NCBI GenBank assembly: GCA_945889315.1
Contig: CAMDBP010000005.1
Span: 1 to 64,000, forward strand
Origin: Chitinophaga pinensis
GTDB taxonomy: Bacteria > Bacteroidota > Bacteroidia > NS11-12g > UBA9320
Direction: 5' to 3'
DNA: 64,000 nucleotides
Positions 50,287 to 60,025 of the stretch are shown here, in pieces. The position numbers and the translations under genes are program-made. Position 1 is the first letter of the stretch. The number at the start of each line of letters is the position of its first letter. The notes beneath the pieces are model-generated. The model did no database searches. It saw nothing but the letters and a program-made list of their open reading frames with translations, and was not told the origin of the DNA.

Positions 50287-51804
50287 TTATAAGCTGTTAA
50301 TTATTAACTCTTTATCCCAGTTTTCTCGCATTTCGAACGGTGATATAAATAATATATGTTCTGGTGAAATATTATTAAAATAATCTCCTGAATCCCAAAT
50401 TTCATTTTTATTAGTATCCCTAATTAATTGACAAGAATAATTTCCTGGAGGTAGATTATTGTATATTAAGTCTCTTGAGCTTGTAATGTATTCTGTCTTG
50501 TAGGTCGTGTTACCTTTATAAATAGTTAGAATGTAACTGTTAGTATCAATGATTATGGTTAGAGTTAAATTGGAGCGGTAGTTCTTAAATGGAAGTATAT
50601 TATATTTAGATGTTACATTGTTATGTAATAAAACATCAATAATTGCAAATTCTTCTATTTTTAAGCGATTAGGTAGTAATGAAGAAGAATAGGATAGGGA
50701 AACATTGTATTCATTGAAATAAGATGCGGTAATTGGAATTACTGTGCTGTCGTTGTAAAGCGTAATTAAATTACTATTTATATTATTTATTCTGGTTTTA
50801 GAATGTATTTTGACCAAGTTGCTTTCTGCTGAGAAAGTTAAATCTAGAGTATGTTTTTTGTTAGCTATAGGATAAGTATGAATAAATGAGTACGGTACAG
50901 TGTCAATGTATAGTAAAACACCTAAGGTATCGACGGTAGGAGCAAAATAAGCCAATATAGTGTCTTTAGAAGTGGTTAAACGATAAGTGGTTAAACTGTC
51001 GTTCAAGAACATTTTAATAGAATGATTAAGTGGTTTTTGTAGTGCAATTTTTACAACACCAGCTTCTTTGGGTTTTAAGAGAATAGGCGTATAATCAGTG
51101 TAATGACGAAATGGAAAGATATGAATTGTATCGTTTGGTTTTAAAGAACTATCTAAGTCTTGCGCTAAGGAAATAAACTCATCGTTATCTAAAATTAAGT
51201 TTTTGTTTTCATCGCGTAGTGCGATAAGTTTAAATGGTTGTTTGGGTAGGTTAGTAAAAAGATAGACCCCAATTTCATCTGTTTTAGCAATATAGTCTGG
51301 TTTTCTTTGTACCACAACGCTATCGTTTTTAGAGGTATATAATTGAACGTTGCAATTTTTACAAGGCAGATTAGTTGTTATATCTTTAACATAGCCACCG
51401 AAACTACTGGAGTCTAGGTATGAACCGGTAGAAAAAATGTAGGTATAATCCAGCATAGGATTATTTTCATTAACATCTAGAATGCACCCATTAAATTTAA
51501 CGGTGTAGGTAGTGTTAGGAATGAGTGTGTCTTTTAGAGTTAAGGTTCCTTGATTGCCTTTAGTTTCTAAAGTGGGTTGATAACGTTGTGTAGGCGAAAC
51601 GAGAAGCAATTCGTTAATGTTGGAGCTCGTAACGTTTTCGCTAAACGTAAAGCGAAATGAGTTGGTGGTAACATTAAGCGAGCCGCTATCAACGGATGTT
51701 TTTATGACTTTAGGGGGTGTAGTATCTTTTTCGCCACCGGTCAAAGTTTGTACAGATGCACACGACAAAAACACAGAACAGATTATGAAAAAAAGGCTTT
51801 TCAT
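50287..51804 (-). CDS. Ig-like (SbsA-type) domain lipoprotein
   Basis: Lipobox 'FFIICSVFLSCASVQTLTGGEKDTTPPKVIKTSVDSGSLNVTTNSFRFTFSENVTSSNINELLLVSP...TYTVKFNGCILDVNENNP'. Confidence 0.82.
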   Translation of the reverse strand: MKSLFFIICSVFLSCASVQTLTGGEKDTTPPKVIKTSVDSGSLNVTTNSFRFTFSENVTSSNINELLLVSPTQRYQPTLETKGNQGTLTLKDTLIPNTTYTVKFNGCILDVNENNPMLDYTYIFSTGSYLDSSSFGGYVKDITTNLPCKNCNVQLYTSKNDSVVVQRKPDYIAKTDEIGVYLFTNLPKQPFKLIALRDENKNLILDNDEFISLAQDLDSSLKPNDTIHIFPFRHYTDYTPILLKPKEAGVVKIALQKPLNHSIKMFLNDSLTTYRLTTSKDTILAYFAPTVDTLGVLLYIDTVPYSFIHTYPIANKKHTLDLTFSAESNLVKIHSKTRINNINSNLITLYNDSTVIPITASYFNEYNVSLSYSSSLLPNRLKIEEFAIIDVLLHNNVTSKYNILPFKNYRSNLTLTIIIDTNSYILTIYKGNTTYKTEYITSSRDLIYNNLPPGNYSCQLIRDTNKNEIWDSGDYFNNISPEHILFISPFEMRENWDKELIINSL

Positions 51805-53663
51805 CTACCAAAATGTACAAGTAATACGGAGATGTCGGCGGGACTAACACCGCTAATTCGAGAAGCTTGACCCACACTTGTAGGTCTTATTGTGTTTAGT
51901 TTATCTCGGGCCTCTAAGGAAAGAGATTCTATGGTATTGTAGTTAAACGAGCTATCTAGTTTATAATGTTCTAGTCGAAGGAGTTTTTCTACGTTTTCTT
52001 TTTCACTTTTAATATAGCTGTCGTATTTAAGAAGTATTTCTACTTGTTCAAGCTCGTCCATGCTATAGGGGCTTAGTATATCACGCATGCTTTCTAATTC
52101 TAGTAGGTGGCGATAGTTTATTTGTGGTCTTGATAGAATTTTATCAATAAAATAATTTTGAGGAATTTCCGCTGTATTATACTTGGTAAGCATCGGGTTT
52201 GCTTCGGCCGGAGTAATGGTTTTAGTTTTGATCAGCTTGGAGAGTTCCAAAATATTTTGTTGTTTTAGACGCAGGTTGTTTATTTCGTCTTCTGTAATGG
52301 TGCCTAGTTCAAAACCGATCTCCATCAACCTTAAGTCGGCGTTATCTTGTCTAAGCAGGATTCTATACTCTGCTCTGCTGGTAAACATTCTATAAGGCTC
52401 ATTGGTTCCTTTGTTCACGAGATCGTCAATAAGAACACCAATATAAGCTTCGCTTCTGTTTAAAATTAGCGGCGCTTTGTTGCTTAATTTTTGATGCGCA
52501 TTTATACCCGCTATTAAGCCTTGGCAAGCTGCTTCTTCATATCCTGTAGTACCGTTAATTTGTCCAGCAAAGAACAAGTTTTCAATTGCTTTGGTTTCTA
52601 GGCTCAAATTAAGCTGAGTTGGGTAGAAAAAATCATATTCAATAGCGTACCCCGGTCTGAAAATCTTCGCGTTTTCAAACCCTTTAATCTCACGAAGTGC
52701 CTGATATTGAATGTTTTGTGGCAAAGAAGTGCTAAAGCCATTGATGTAGGTTTCACAGGTGTTCCAGCCTTCGGGTTCTACAAATATTTGATGGCGTGTT
52801 CGCTCTGCAAATCTGTTAACTTTATCTTCTACAGAGGGACAATAACGAGGGCCAATTCCTTGTATAGATCCATTGAAAAGCGGGGAATCTTTAAAACCAG
52901 ATCTCAAAATGTCATGTACTTTTTCGTTGGTGTATGTAATGTGACAACTGTGTTGCTTGTCTATTTTGGAGGGTTTCCGAAACGAGAAACATTTTGGATC
53001 GACGTCACCAGGTTGTTCTTCTAATATTGCATAGTTTATGCTTCTGCCATCAACTCTAGGTGGCGTGCCCGTTTTCATTCTTCCGCTATCTAGTCCAAGG
53101 GCAAGCAGTTGTTCGGTTATTCCATAAGAAGCCCTGTCTCCCATTCTTCCTCCAGTGGTTTGTTGGTTTCCAATGTGTATTATACCGTTCATAAAGGTGC
53201 CGCTCGTTAGAACGACAGATTTTGCATATAGTTTAACACCCGAACTGGTTTCCACGCCAATAGCACGAGATTTGTCTATAAGTATTTGGTTTACAGAGTC
53301 TTGCACAAAATCAACGTTTGGGTTGCTCTCTAGAATTTCTCGCCACTTTAGGGAAAACATGATCCGGTCATTTTGAGATCTTGGGCTCCACATAGCAGGA
53401 CCTTTAGAGGTGTTGAGCATTCTAAATTGCATCATGCTGTAGTCGGACACAATAGCTGACATACCGCCAAGAGCGTCAATTTCTCTGATGATTTGTCCTT
53501 TAGCCACGCCGCCCATTGCGGGGTTGCATGACATTTTAGCTATGGTTTCCATGTTCATGGTAATCATCAGCACCTTAGAACCAAGTTTTCCGGCCACGTG
53601 CGCAGCCTCACAACCGGCATGACCCGCACCTACAACAATTAAATCATACATATTAAGTTTCAC
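51801..53663 (-). CDS. mnmG: tRNA uridine-5-carboxymethylaminomethyl(34) synthesis enzyme MnmG (GidA)
   Basis: 'YDLIVVGAGHAGCEAAHVAGKLGSKVLMITMNMETIAKMSCNPAMGGVAKGQIIREIDALGG', 'GIGPRYCPSVEDKVNRFAERTRHQIFVEPEG'. Confidence 0.97.
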   Translation of the reverse strand: MKLNMYDLIVVGAGHAGCEAAHVAGKLGSKVLMITMNMETIAKMSCNPAMGGVAKGQIIREIDALGGMSAIVSDYSMMQFRMLNTSKGPAMWSPRSQNDRIMFSLKWREILESNPNVDFVQDSVNQILIDKSRAIGVETSSGVKLYAKSVVLTSGTFMNGIIHIGNQQTTGGRMGDRASYGITEQLLALGLDSGRMKTGTPPRVDGRSINYAILEEQPGDVDPKCFSFRKPSKIDKQHSCHITYTNEKVHDILRSGFKDSPLFNGSIQGIGPRYCPSVEDKVNRFAERTRHQIFVEPEGWNTCETYINGFSTSLPQNIQYQALREIKGFENAKIFRPGYAIEYDFFYPTQLNLSLETKAIENLFFAGQINGTTGYEEAACQGLIAGINAHQKLSNKAPLILNRSEAYIGVLIDDLVNKGTNEPYRMFTSRAEYRILLRQDNADLRLMEIGFELGTITEDEINNLRLKQQNILELSKLIKTKTITPAEANPMLTKYNTAEIPQNYFIDKILSRPQINYRHLLELESMRDILSPYSMDELEQVEILLKYDSYIKSEKENVEKLLRLEHYKLDSSFNYNTIESLSLEARDKLNTIRPTSVGQASRISGVSPADISVLLVHFGR

Positions 53664-54082
53664 GTGGAACAGTGCAAATCTAGAAACTGAGTCTCTAGGC
53701 TTCTCATTTTTTGCTTTTCTTCGTAGGTGTGATCATCAAAGCCCGCTAGATGGAGCAGCCCGTGTATACAAACCCGATGTAATTCTTGCCGTGTTGTTTG
53801 GTTGTGAAGTATTGCGTTCTCTTGGACACGGTCCCAACTTATAAGTATCTCGTTTTGCTCTATGTCTTCGTCATCACTATAATCAAACGTTATAATGTCT
53901 GTATAGTAGTCGTGATTCAACGAGTTAATGTTAACCTCTAGTAGCTCATCGTCTGAGACAATGTAATATATGACCGGTTTTACTAGGTTTAGTTCATCAA
54001 AAACGAGAGTTAAGCCTGGTGCGTTTAAGGTTTCAAGCACTTCAGAATATTCCGTTTCAATTTCTATCTTATCTAATGACAT
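53660..54082 (-). CDS. ybeY: Endoribonuclease YbeY (rRNA maturation)
   Basis: 'HRVCIHGLLHLAGFDDHTYEEKQKMRSLE' metal-binding H-x3-H-x5-D/H-like motif. ORF track starts at 54136, but internal ATG 54082 (MSLDKIEIE) is more plausible. Confidence 0.9.
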   Translation of the reverse strand: MSLDKIEIETEYSEVLETLNAPGLTLVFDELNLVKPVIYYIVSDDELLEVNINSLNHDYYTDIITFDYSDDEDIEQNEILISWDRVQENAILHNQTTRQELHRVCIHGLLHLAGFDDHTYEEKQKMRSLETQFLDLHCST

Positions 54083-55763
54083 TAAGTATTCCTTTTTCGG
54101 TTTTTTTCTCTCCCTGAAAGCCGTACAGTTTAACAACGTATATGTATCTATCTGAGGGTATGATTTGTTCTTTATATGTTAAGTCCCATGCGTGGTCCGT
54201 TGGTTTCTGTACCAGGAGCTCGCCCCACCTGTTGTAGACTTGGTAAAATGATGTGCTGTGGTCTATTCCTTTCCCTGCAATAATGAAACGGTTATTGTCT
54301 CCTCCGGGGTTAACAGCAGTAACTACGTATGAAGTCATGTCGTCTTTAACGCACACAGTGTTAGACGAACTTACAGAAGCAGTGTTAAAGCTATTGTTGG
54401 GCTTTTCAAATGCAAGAACCCTAAAGCATCCCGATGAATCTTGGTAATCGTTTGTATTAAAGGTTGCGCTTGAGGTTTGTAAAGTGTTCCACGTGGAACC
54501 GTTGTCGTTGCTATGTTGTAACTCATAGTTGCCGACCCCTTCCCTCCATTCTATGTATGGGTTGTGAATTAACTTGTCGCCGATTTCAAGCAACATGTTA
54601 CATGAAATATTGGAAAAAGAAAGGGTAAATCCGCACTTGTCTTGCGCTTCAATCCGATAGTAATATTTATTTTGATCGACACTTACTTGATTATCAACAT
54701 GTTGATAATCAAGAGTATTGCCAATCGGAGTTATTTGAGATTCAGGGAAAAGTAGATTTTGATTAGTTCCTTTGTGAAGAGTAAATTTCCATGTGTCATT
54801 GAGGTCTGTGACTTTGAAACTAACTTCTAGTGTTTCTTGTTTAACGTTTACATTGGACAAATAAAGATTGGCTGGTGCGTTAGGCTTTCGGGTTTTAAAC
54901 GTTAATAGATTTGAGCTGGAAGTGATACTCCTAGCTTTCGTGTATGATCGTATATAAAACGAAAGTCGATCTCCAAGGGATAAGTTATTGTAAATAAGTG
55001 TATTAGCGCCTCCCGAGGTGGCTGTATGTCGAATGTACACAGAGTTATTAACGGATACAAACAGAGTCTGACTATCTATGGTAGACCAACCTTGATAAGG
55101 AGTCCAGTTAAAGGAAATTTGTCTTTTGCAACTATCAAGTGTTCCTGTTAGCCTAGCGGGAACATGGGGCAAAGACAAAACGGAAGAAAGATTGCAGCTG
55201 TCGAGGGTCGCTATAACTACAGGAAATGAGGTGGAAGGGTTATAAGATACTGTAAAGTTGGTGTTTGTGGTTACCCCTATGGAATCCCCATTTCCGGACG
55301 AGAAATTATAAATTTTATACAACTTGGTGTCTGGCGATGGGTTTTGCGACCAACCTGCTGTTATGTTTTGGGTGGCTAGGTCATAGCTAACGGAGTCTAA
55401 TTCAAGAGCTTGGGGACGTTGTATATCTATGGCCAATGTTTCAGATTGTAAGCTATCTAGACCGTCACAAAGTGTATATATGCGAAGGTAATATTGCCAC
55501 TTAGTGCTGCTGTTGTTAATTTTGTGAGGGTACTCCGATACAGAAAGAAGAGGTATGGATATAATCTTAGTAAACGCTCCGCCATTATAACTTGCGAAAA
55601 TGCTATAGTGGGTAAATGACGCACAAGCATCAGAAGGAGGTCTCCAAGAAATTGAGACCGTAGAATCTTTTGAGTTAATACAAGCGCGTAAAATCTGAGG
55701 GGGGCCAGTAATAGCAAACGATTGTATCGTTAGAAAAAGCAATATGGTAGATATTAATTTCAA
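54069..55763 (-). CDS. Gliding motility-associated C-terminal (CHU_C, T9SS) protein with fibronectin-III-like repeats
   Basis: Signal peptide; Fn3-like repeats; C-terminal 'YQVYNRWGELLVQKPTDHAWDLTYKEQIIPSDRYIYVVKLYGFQGEKKTEKGILNVIR'. Confidence 0.82.
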   Translation of the reverse strand: MKLISTILLFLTIQSFAITGPPQILRACINSKDSTVSISWRPPSDACASFTHYSIFASYNGGAFTKIISIPLLSVSEYPHKINNSSTKWQYYLRIYTLCDGLDSLQSETLAIDIQRPQALELDSVSYDLATQNITAGWSQNPSPDTKLYKIYNFSSGNGDSIGVTTNTNFTVSYNPSTSFPVVIATLDSCNLSSVLSLPHVPARLTGTLDSCKRQISFNWTPYQGWSTIDSQTLFVSVNNSVYIRHTATSGGANTLIYNNLSLGDRLSFYIRSYTKARSITSSSNLLTFKTRKPNAPANLYLSNVNVKQETLEVSFKVTDLNDTWKFTLHKGTNQNLLFPESQITPIGNTLDYQHVDNQVSVDQNKYYYRIEAQDKCGFTLSFSNISCNMLLEIGDKLIHNPYIEWREGVGNYELQHSNDNGSTWNTLQTSSATFNTNDYQDSSGCFRVLAFEKPNNSFNTASVSSSNTVCVKDDMTSYVVTAVNPGGDNNRFIIAGKGIDHSTSFYQVYNRWGELLVQKPTDHAWDLTYKEQIIPSDRYIYVVKLYGFQGEKKTEKGILNVIR

Positions 55764-55824
55764 ATGTTAGCTATTGTAAGGGATAACGCTATTATTTTGC
55801 AAAAATTACGATAAACAATCACGT

Positions 55825-56592
55825 ATGAAAGAAAGAGCGGCAGAAAGAAATGAAATAGACGAAAATGTGTCAATTGATTTAAGACTCAACAAGTATATCG
55901 CCAACACCGGATTGTGCAGTAGAAGGGCGGCTGATAAGCTTATAGAGGAAGGGCGTGTAAAGGTAAATGGGAAGATAAACACGGAGATGGGAACCAAGGT
56001 GACCCTAAATGATAAGGTAGTAGTGGACGGAAACTTGCTTTCAACGGGGGAACGATTCTATGTATTGATCAATAAACCACGAAATGTAATTTGCACCACC
56101 AAAGACGAAAAGGGTAGAAACGCTATAGTTGATTTGTTACCTGCTAAATTTCAGCACTTATACCCTGTAGGAAGATTGGACAGAAATACTACTGGAGTTA
56201 TTCTTATGACCAATGATGGTGTGTTAACTCAAAACCTCTTACACCCTACCAAAAAAATAAAAAAAATTTACAAGGCAAAAATTGCCACACGATTGACGCA
56301 GTTTGAACTGGACAAGCTGGTTTCGGGAATAGAACTAGAAGACGGAATGTGTAGTTTTGATAAGATTGTTGAGCTACACGAGGATAATGAGTTTAGGTAT
56401 GGCATAGAAATTCACTCGGGAAAGAATAGGGTAATTCGAAGAATGTTTGAAGCCATTAACAACGAAGTAGTTAAATTGGACAGGGTAATGTTCCATACGT
56501 TTGATAAAAAAGGAGTTCAAAAGGGAATGTGGAGAGAACTTACCGACAAAGAACTGAAAGGGCTAGACGTTTATTTAAGAACAAAAAAGTAA
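55825..56592 (+). CDS. RNA pseudouridine synthase, RluB/RsuA family with S4 domain
   Basis: 'LNKYIANTGLCSRRAADKLIEEGRVKVNGK', 'INKPRNVICTTKDEKGRNAIVDLLP', 'YPVGRLDRNTTGVILMTNDG'. Confidence 0.94.
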   Translation: MKERAAERNEIDENVSIDLRLNKYIANTGLCSRRAADKLIEEGRVKVNGKINTEMGTKVTLNDKVVVDGNLLSTGERFYVLINKPRNVICTTKDEKGRNAIVDLLPAKFQHLYPVGRLDRNTTGVILMTNDGVLTQNLLHPTKKIKKIYKAKIATRLTQFELDKLVSGIELEDGMCSFDKIVELHEDNEFRYGIEIHSGKNRVIRRMFEAINNEVVKLDRVMFHTFDKKGVQKGMWRELTDKELKGLDVYLRTKK

Positions 56593-56602
56593 TTTTGAAG
56601 TA

Positions 56603-57496
56603 ATGAAGAAGTATTTTCTGTTTGCAGTTTTGACGTATGTTATGGCGGGTTGTCAAGAAAGCCTTCCTCCGGTTAACATGGAACTGGTTAAGGGATTGGT
56701 GGACGACACAACAATGAGAGTTCCACTAAGCCAGCTTCCACAGGCAGATAATAGGGTTTTATTAATTGAAGATGTTACAGGAGTAAGATGCACAGGATGC
56801 CCGAATGCTGCCCAAATAGCTGCAGATATTAAAGATAATTCTACGGCCGGATCGGTTGTGATTGTTGGAGTATATCCCACTACACCCAAAAGCTTAACAA
56901 CGTACATTTCTCCATATGAAGATTTATTTTATCAAACACGGTTAACCTCAGAACTGAGCCAATTAATAGCTCAAAACGTTTATATGGTAGGTGGAACGCT
57001 TCCTGGAGGAGGGTTAAACAGAAAGATTTTGGACGGCAAAATAAACGTTGATTATAATACATGGGTAAATTATGCAAACACGCTAAAAAACGTAAAATCA
57101 ATTGTTAATCTGGAAACGAATCTAAAATTCATAAACGACAGTACCGCTGAGCTTAAGAGTAGAGCATTATTTGTCGCAGATGCAGAATCTGTTCCCTATG
57201 TCACTATTTTCTTAATAGAGGATAATATTAAATATCCTCAGTATTTTTTGGATAGCACATCGTACAATTACAAGCATAAACATGTGCTACGAGAGGCTTA
57301 TACGCCATACAATGGGTTGCCGCTTTTAACAAATGGTTTTACTGCTGCAGAAAGAGGAGTTGTTGTTGACCAGGAATGGAACTTAGTTATCCCGAAGTAT
57401 GTTATACAAGAAAATGCAAGTATTGTTATAATGATTAACTATAACGATGGAGCCAATCAAGAGGTAATACAGTGTCGGGAAATCAAATTGAAGTAG
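56603..57496 (+). CDS. Omp28-related lipoprotein with thioredoxin-like CxxC
   Basis: Lipobox 'FAVLTYVMAGCQESLPP'; 'VLLIEDVTGVRCTGCPNAAQIAADI' as in Omp28-type proteins. Confidence 0.82.
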   Translation: MKKYFLFAVLTYVMAGCQESLPPVNMELVKGLVDDTTMRVPLSQLPQADNRVLLIEDVTGVRCTGCPNAAQIAADIKDNSTAGSVVIVGVYPTTPKSLTTYISPYEDLFYQTRLTSELSQLIAQNVYMVGGTLPGGGLNRKILDGKINVDYNTWVNYANTLKNVKSIVNLETNLKFINDSTAELKSRALFVADAESVPYVTIFLIEDNIKYPQYFLDSTSYNYKHKHVLREAYTPYNGLPLLTNGFTAAERGVVVDQEWNLVIPKYVIQENASIVIMINYNDGANQEVIQCREIKLK

Positions 57497-58377
57497 AGAA
57501 CGCCGAACTAATCGAAGAGTTTATCGCTACACTTTCTATTGATAGATCTCTCAGTGAAAACACAGCTAGCGCTTATTTAACAGATATACAAAAGCTCGTT
57601 AGCTTTATGCCAAATAAAAAACTGGCAGCGGTAAGTTCATTAGATATAAATGATTTCTTATTATTTTTGAGTGACATAGGTTTAAACCCAAGAAGTATAG
57701 CCCGGATTATATCCGGTTTAAAATCATTTTATAAAAATCTGGTCATAACGGAAGTTATTGAACACAACCCACTTCAAACTATTCTATCGCCAAAGTTACC
57801 CAAGAAACTTCCTGAAGTGCTTTCGCATGTAGAAATAGAAAGGATGATGTCTCACATCGATTTTTCTAAAATTGCGGGAGAACGAGACAAGACCATTATT
57901 ATGCTGATGTATGGAAGTGGTCTTAGGGTATCCGAGCTGACCTCGTTGTCTATAAGCGATTTATATTTAGAAGACGGCTTTATTAAAGTACTTGGAAAAG
58001 GTGACAAAGAAAGACTGGTTCCTGTGGGGGCCAAAACAATCAAGCAGATTGGGTATTATATGAGCCATTACCGAAATCACGTGGCGAAAAAAAAAACGAA
58101 CAACCAGCTAATTTTAAATCAGAAAGGTGATCCGTTGAGCAGAATTACGGTGTTTAAAGTATTAAAAGACCTTGCAGTAAAGGCTAAAATTAATAAAAAC
58201 ATAAGTCCGCACACCTTGCGCCACTCGTTTGCAACAGTTTTGGTTGAAGCAGGGGCCGACCTAAGAGCTGTCCAACAGATGTTAGGTCACGAAAGCATAA
58301 CCACCACCGAAATTTACACGCATCTTGACAAATCATACCTTAAATCGGTAATCGAACAATTTCATCCCAGATCATAA
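57472..58377 (+). CDS. Tyrosine recombinase XerC/XerD family
   Basis: 'MLMYGSGLRVSELTSLSISDLYLEDGFIKVLGKGDKERLVPVG', 'SPHTLRHSFATVLVEAGADLRAVQQMLGHESITTTEIYTHLD' contains the R/H-x-x-R/Y catalytic residues. Confidence 0.94.
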   Translation: MSGNQIEVENAELIEEFIATLSIDRSLSENTASAYLTDIQKLVSFMPNKKLAAVSSLDINDFLLFLSDIGLNPRSIARIISGLKSFYKNLVITEVIEHNPLQTILSPKLPKKLPEVLSHVEIERMMSHIDFSKIAGERDKTIIMLMYGSGLRVSELTSLSISDLYLEDGFIKVLGKGDKERLVPVGAKTIKQIGYYMSHYRNHVAKKKTNNQLILNQKGDPLSRITVFKVLKDLAVKAKINKNISPHTLRHSFATVLVEAGADLRAVQQMLGHESITTTEIYTHLDKSYLKSVIEQFHPRS

Positions 58378-58682
58378 TGATAATATACAACGTAACCTTA
58401 AGTATTCACCCAGAAATAGAGCAGGATGTTTTACTATGGCTAAAAGAGATCCATATACCTGAAGTAATGCAGACTAACCTGTTTTTGGAAAACCACATTT
58501 TTAAGATAATTGAGGACCCCAATGAGCGAACACACAATTCGTATGCTGTACAATATAAATTAGATTCTTGGTCAAAGTTTGAAGAGTACAATGAAAAACA
58601 CGCATCCGGATTAAGGGAAAAGACTAAAGAAAAATTTGGAGAGAACGTTTTGTCGTTTAGAACGTTTTTGGAAAAAATATAG
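58377..58682 (+). CDS. DUF4286 family protein
   Basis: 'MIIYNVTLSIHPEIEQDVLLWLKEIHIPEVMQTNLFLENHIFKI' typical short Bacteroidota family; TAATG coupling to upstream xer gene. Confidence 0.82.
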   Translation: MIIYNVTLSIHPEIEQDVLLWLKEIHIPEVMQTNLFLENHIFKIIEDPNERTHNSYAVQYKLDSWSKFEEYNEKHASGLREKTKEKFGENVLSFRTFLEKI

Positions 58683-59921
58683 CATTTTTTCTAACCCCAA
58701 AACGCTTATTATTAAAAATACAACAGATCCAGGTAAAAATAAACGCGCCGCACCCACGGGACCTGTAACTGCCATGAAATAACCGACAACAACAAACAAA
58801 GGCCAGGTTTTCCCGATCGTTTTGATGCTAAAAATAAATCCAGCAAGCTTCAATAAGCTAATTCCAAGTAGTGCAAGAAATACTATAATTAGCCACCCTC
58901 CATCTTTTAATTGATTTACGGCTTGATTGTAACGCCCCCCTATAAACGCCTCTGTTAAACTGTCATTTTCAGTAGGGAGTCCAAAGTAGCTATAAAGTTC
59001 AAATCTGCCTGGATCTAAAACCATCTTGACAGAACCCATTACATGAATTTTAATGTATGAGCTAATATTGTCCAAGATAGCGGTTGTACAAATCGTACTT
59101 GCTTCTACTTTATATCTTGCATACTCTTCTTTGGAGCGCGGTATTGTAAATGCTTTATTTTCAGAAAAAGCCATAGCAGAATCGTATCCAAAAGCGTCAG
59201 CAATCGTTAATCGAGCATTGTACTGAACTAAATTAATGGTGGTCATAGAGCTATATTCAAAACGTCCAGTGTTTTGATAATTCAGACTCGAGGTAAAAAA
59301 GTAAACGAGAAAAGGAAATAGAAATGTCCAATAAATCTCATTTTTTTTAATCAAATAGTAACCAATAAGAAACGGAATAAATACTAAAGAAGGCAGGAGC
59401 ACTGGTTTTATGGCCAATGCAATAGCCCATAAAAAACCTAGCCAAATCGACTTGTTTTTCTCAGCGTTTCGTTTGTCGAAGTATAAAAATGTCGCAATAG
59501 TTACAATAGCGCTCAGAAGTAGATCTGCAAAAACAAATGAACTATGTACCAAAAAAGTAAAATTTAAACTAAAAAGAACACCAAAAAGTAAAAAACTTCT
59601 TTTGGTAGATGTAAATACACGCAAAAAGAGTAGACCAATAAAAAATATTAATAAGATAACAGTGGCTTGTGAAACCCGAATTAAGTAAATGTTTTGATGG
59701 TTAAAAAGCACATACAAAGGAATGGCTAAAGGTCTTTTTGCAAAGCTTCTGTAATCTATAAAATCTGTCGTATTTTTAGAATACAACAAGTTGTTATTCA
59801 TCAAGTTACTTGCTGTTTGTAAATATTCTTGTTGATCTTTAAATAGTAAAGTGCCACTTAAAAAAGAGTAAATAAAGATGGCTAGTAGAGCTAATATTAA
59901 AGTTAAAAAAAGTCGTTTCAT
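58611..59921 (-). CDS. Multi-pass membrane protein, probable GT-C type glycosyltransferase
   Basis: About 10 hydrophobic helices; N-terminal half with 'FAKRPLAIPLYVLF', 'AIALAIKPVLLPSLVF' resembling GT39/GT-C membrane enzymes. Confidence 0.65.
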   Translation of the reverse strand: MKRLFLTLILALLAIFIYSFLSGTLLFKDQQEYLQTASNLMNNNLLYSKNTTDFIDYRSFAKRPLAIPLYVLFNHQNIYLIRVSQATVILLIFFIGLLFLRVFTSTKRSFLLFGVLFSLNFTFLVHSSFVFADLLLSAIVTIATFLYFDKRNAEKNKSIWLGFLWAIALAIKPVLLPSLVFIPFLIGYYLIKKNEIYWTFLFPFLVYFFTSSLNYQNTGRFEYSSMTTINLVQYNARLTIADAFGYDSAMAFSENKAFTIPRSKEEYARYKVEASTICTTAILDNISSYIKIHVMGSVKMVLDPGRFELYSYFGLPTENDSLTEAFIGGRYNQAVNQLKDGGWLIIVFLALLGISLLKLAGFIFSIKTIGKTWPLFVVVGYFMAVTGPVGAARLFLPGSVVFLIISVLGLEKMLYFFQKRSKRQNVLSKFFFSLFP

Positions 59922-60025
59922 TTAGTAAAATATAGATGCATTTCTTTGATCTTTAAAAAGCAGGGTGTCGAACCTTCACTTAAGATTATTATTTTCGCAA
60001 TAGTATTAAACAAAAAAACAAAAAA

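Noticed and set aside
46002-55763. Replication terminus, suggested by + genes on the left and - genes on the right converging on ~50 kb
   Set aside because: GC-skew polarity (C>G to G>C) is that of an origin and holds within same-strand neighbours; gene direction bias is often weak in Bacteroidota.
57472-58377. Tyrosine recombinase considered as an integrase of a mobile element
   Set aside because: Housekeeping XerC/D-like sequence in a core gene neighbourhood; no att repeats, cargo or mobilisation genes seen.
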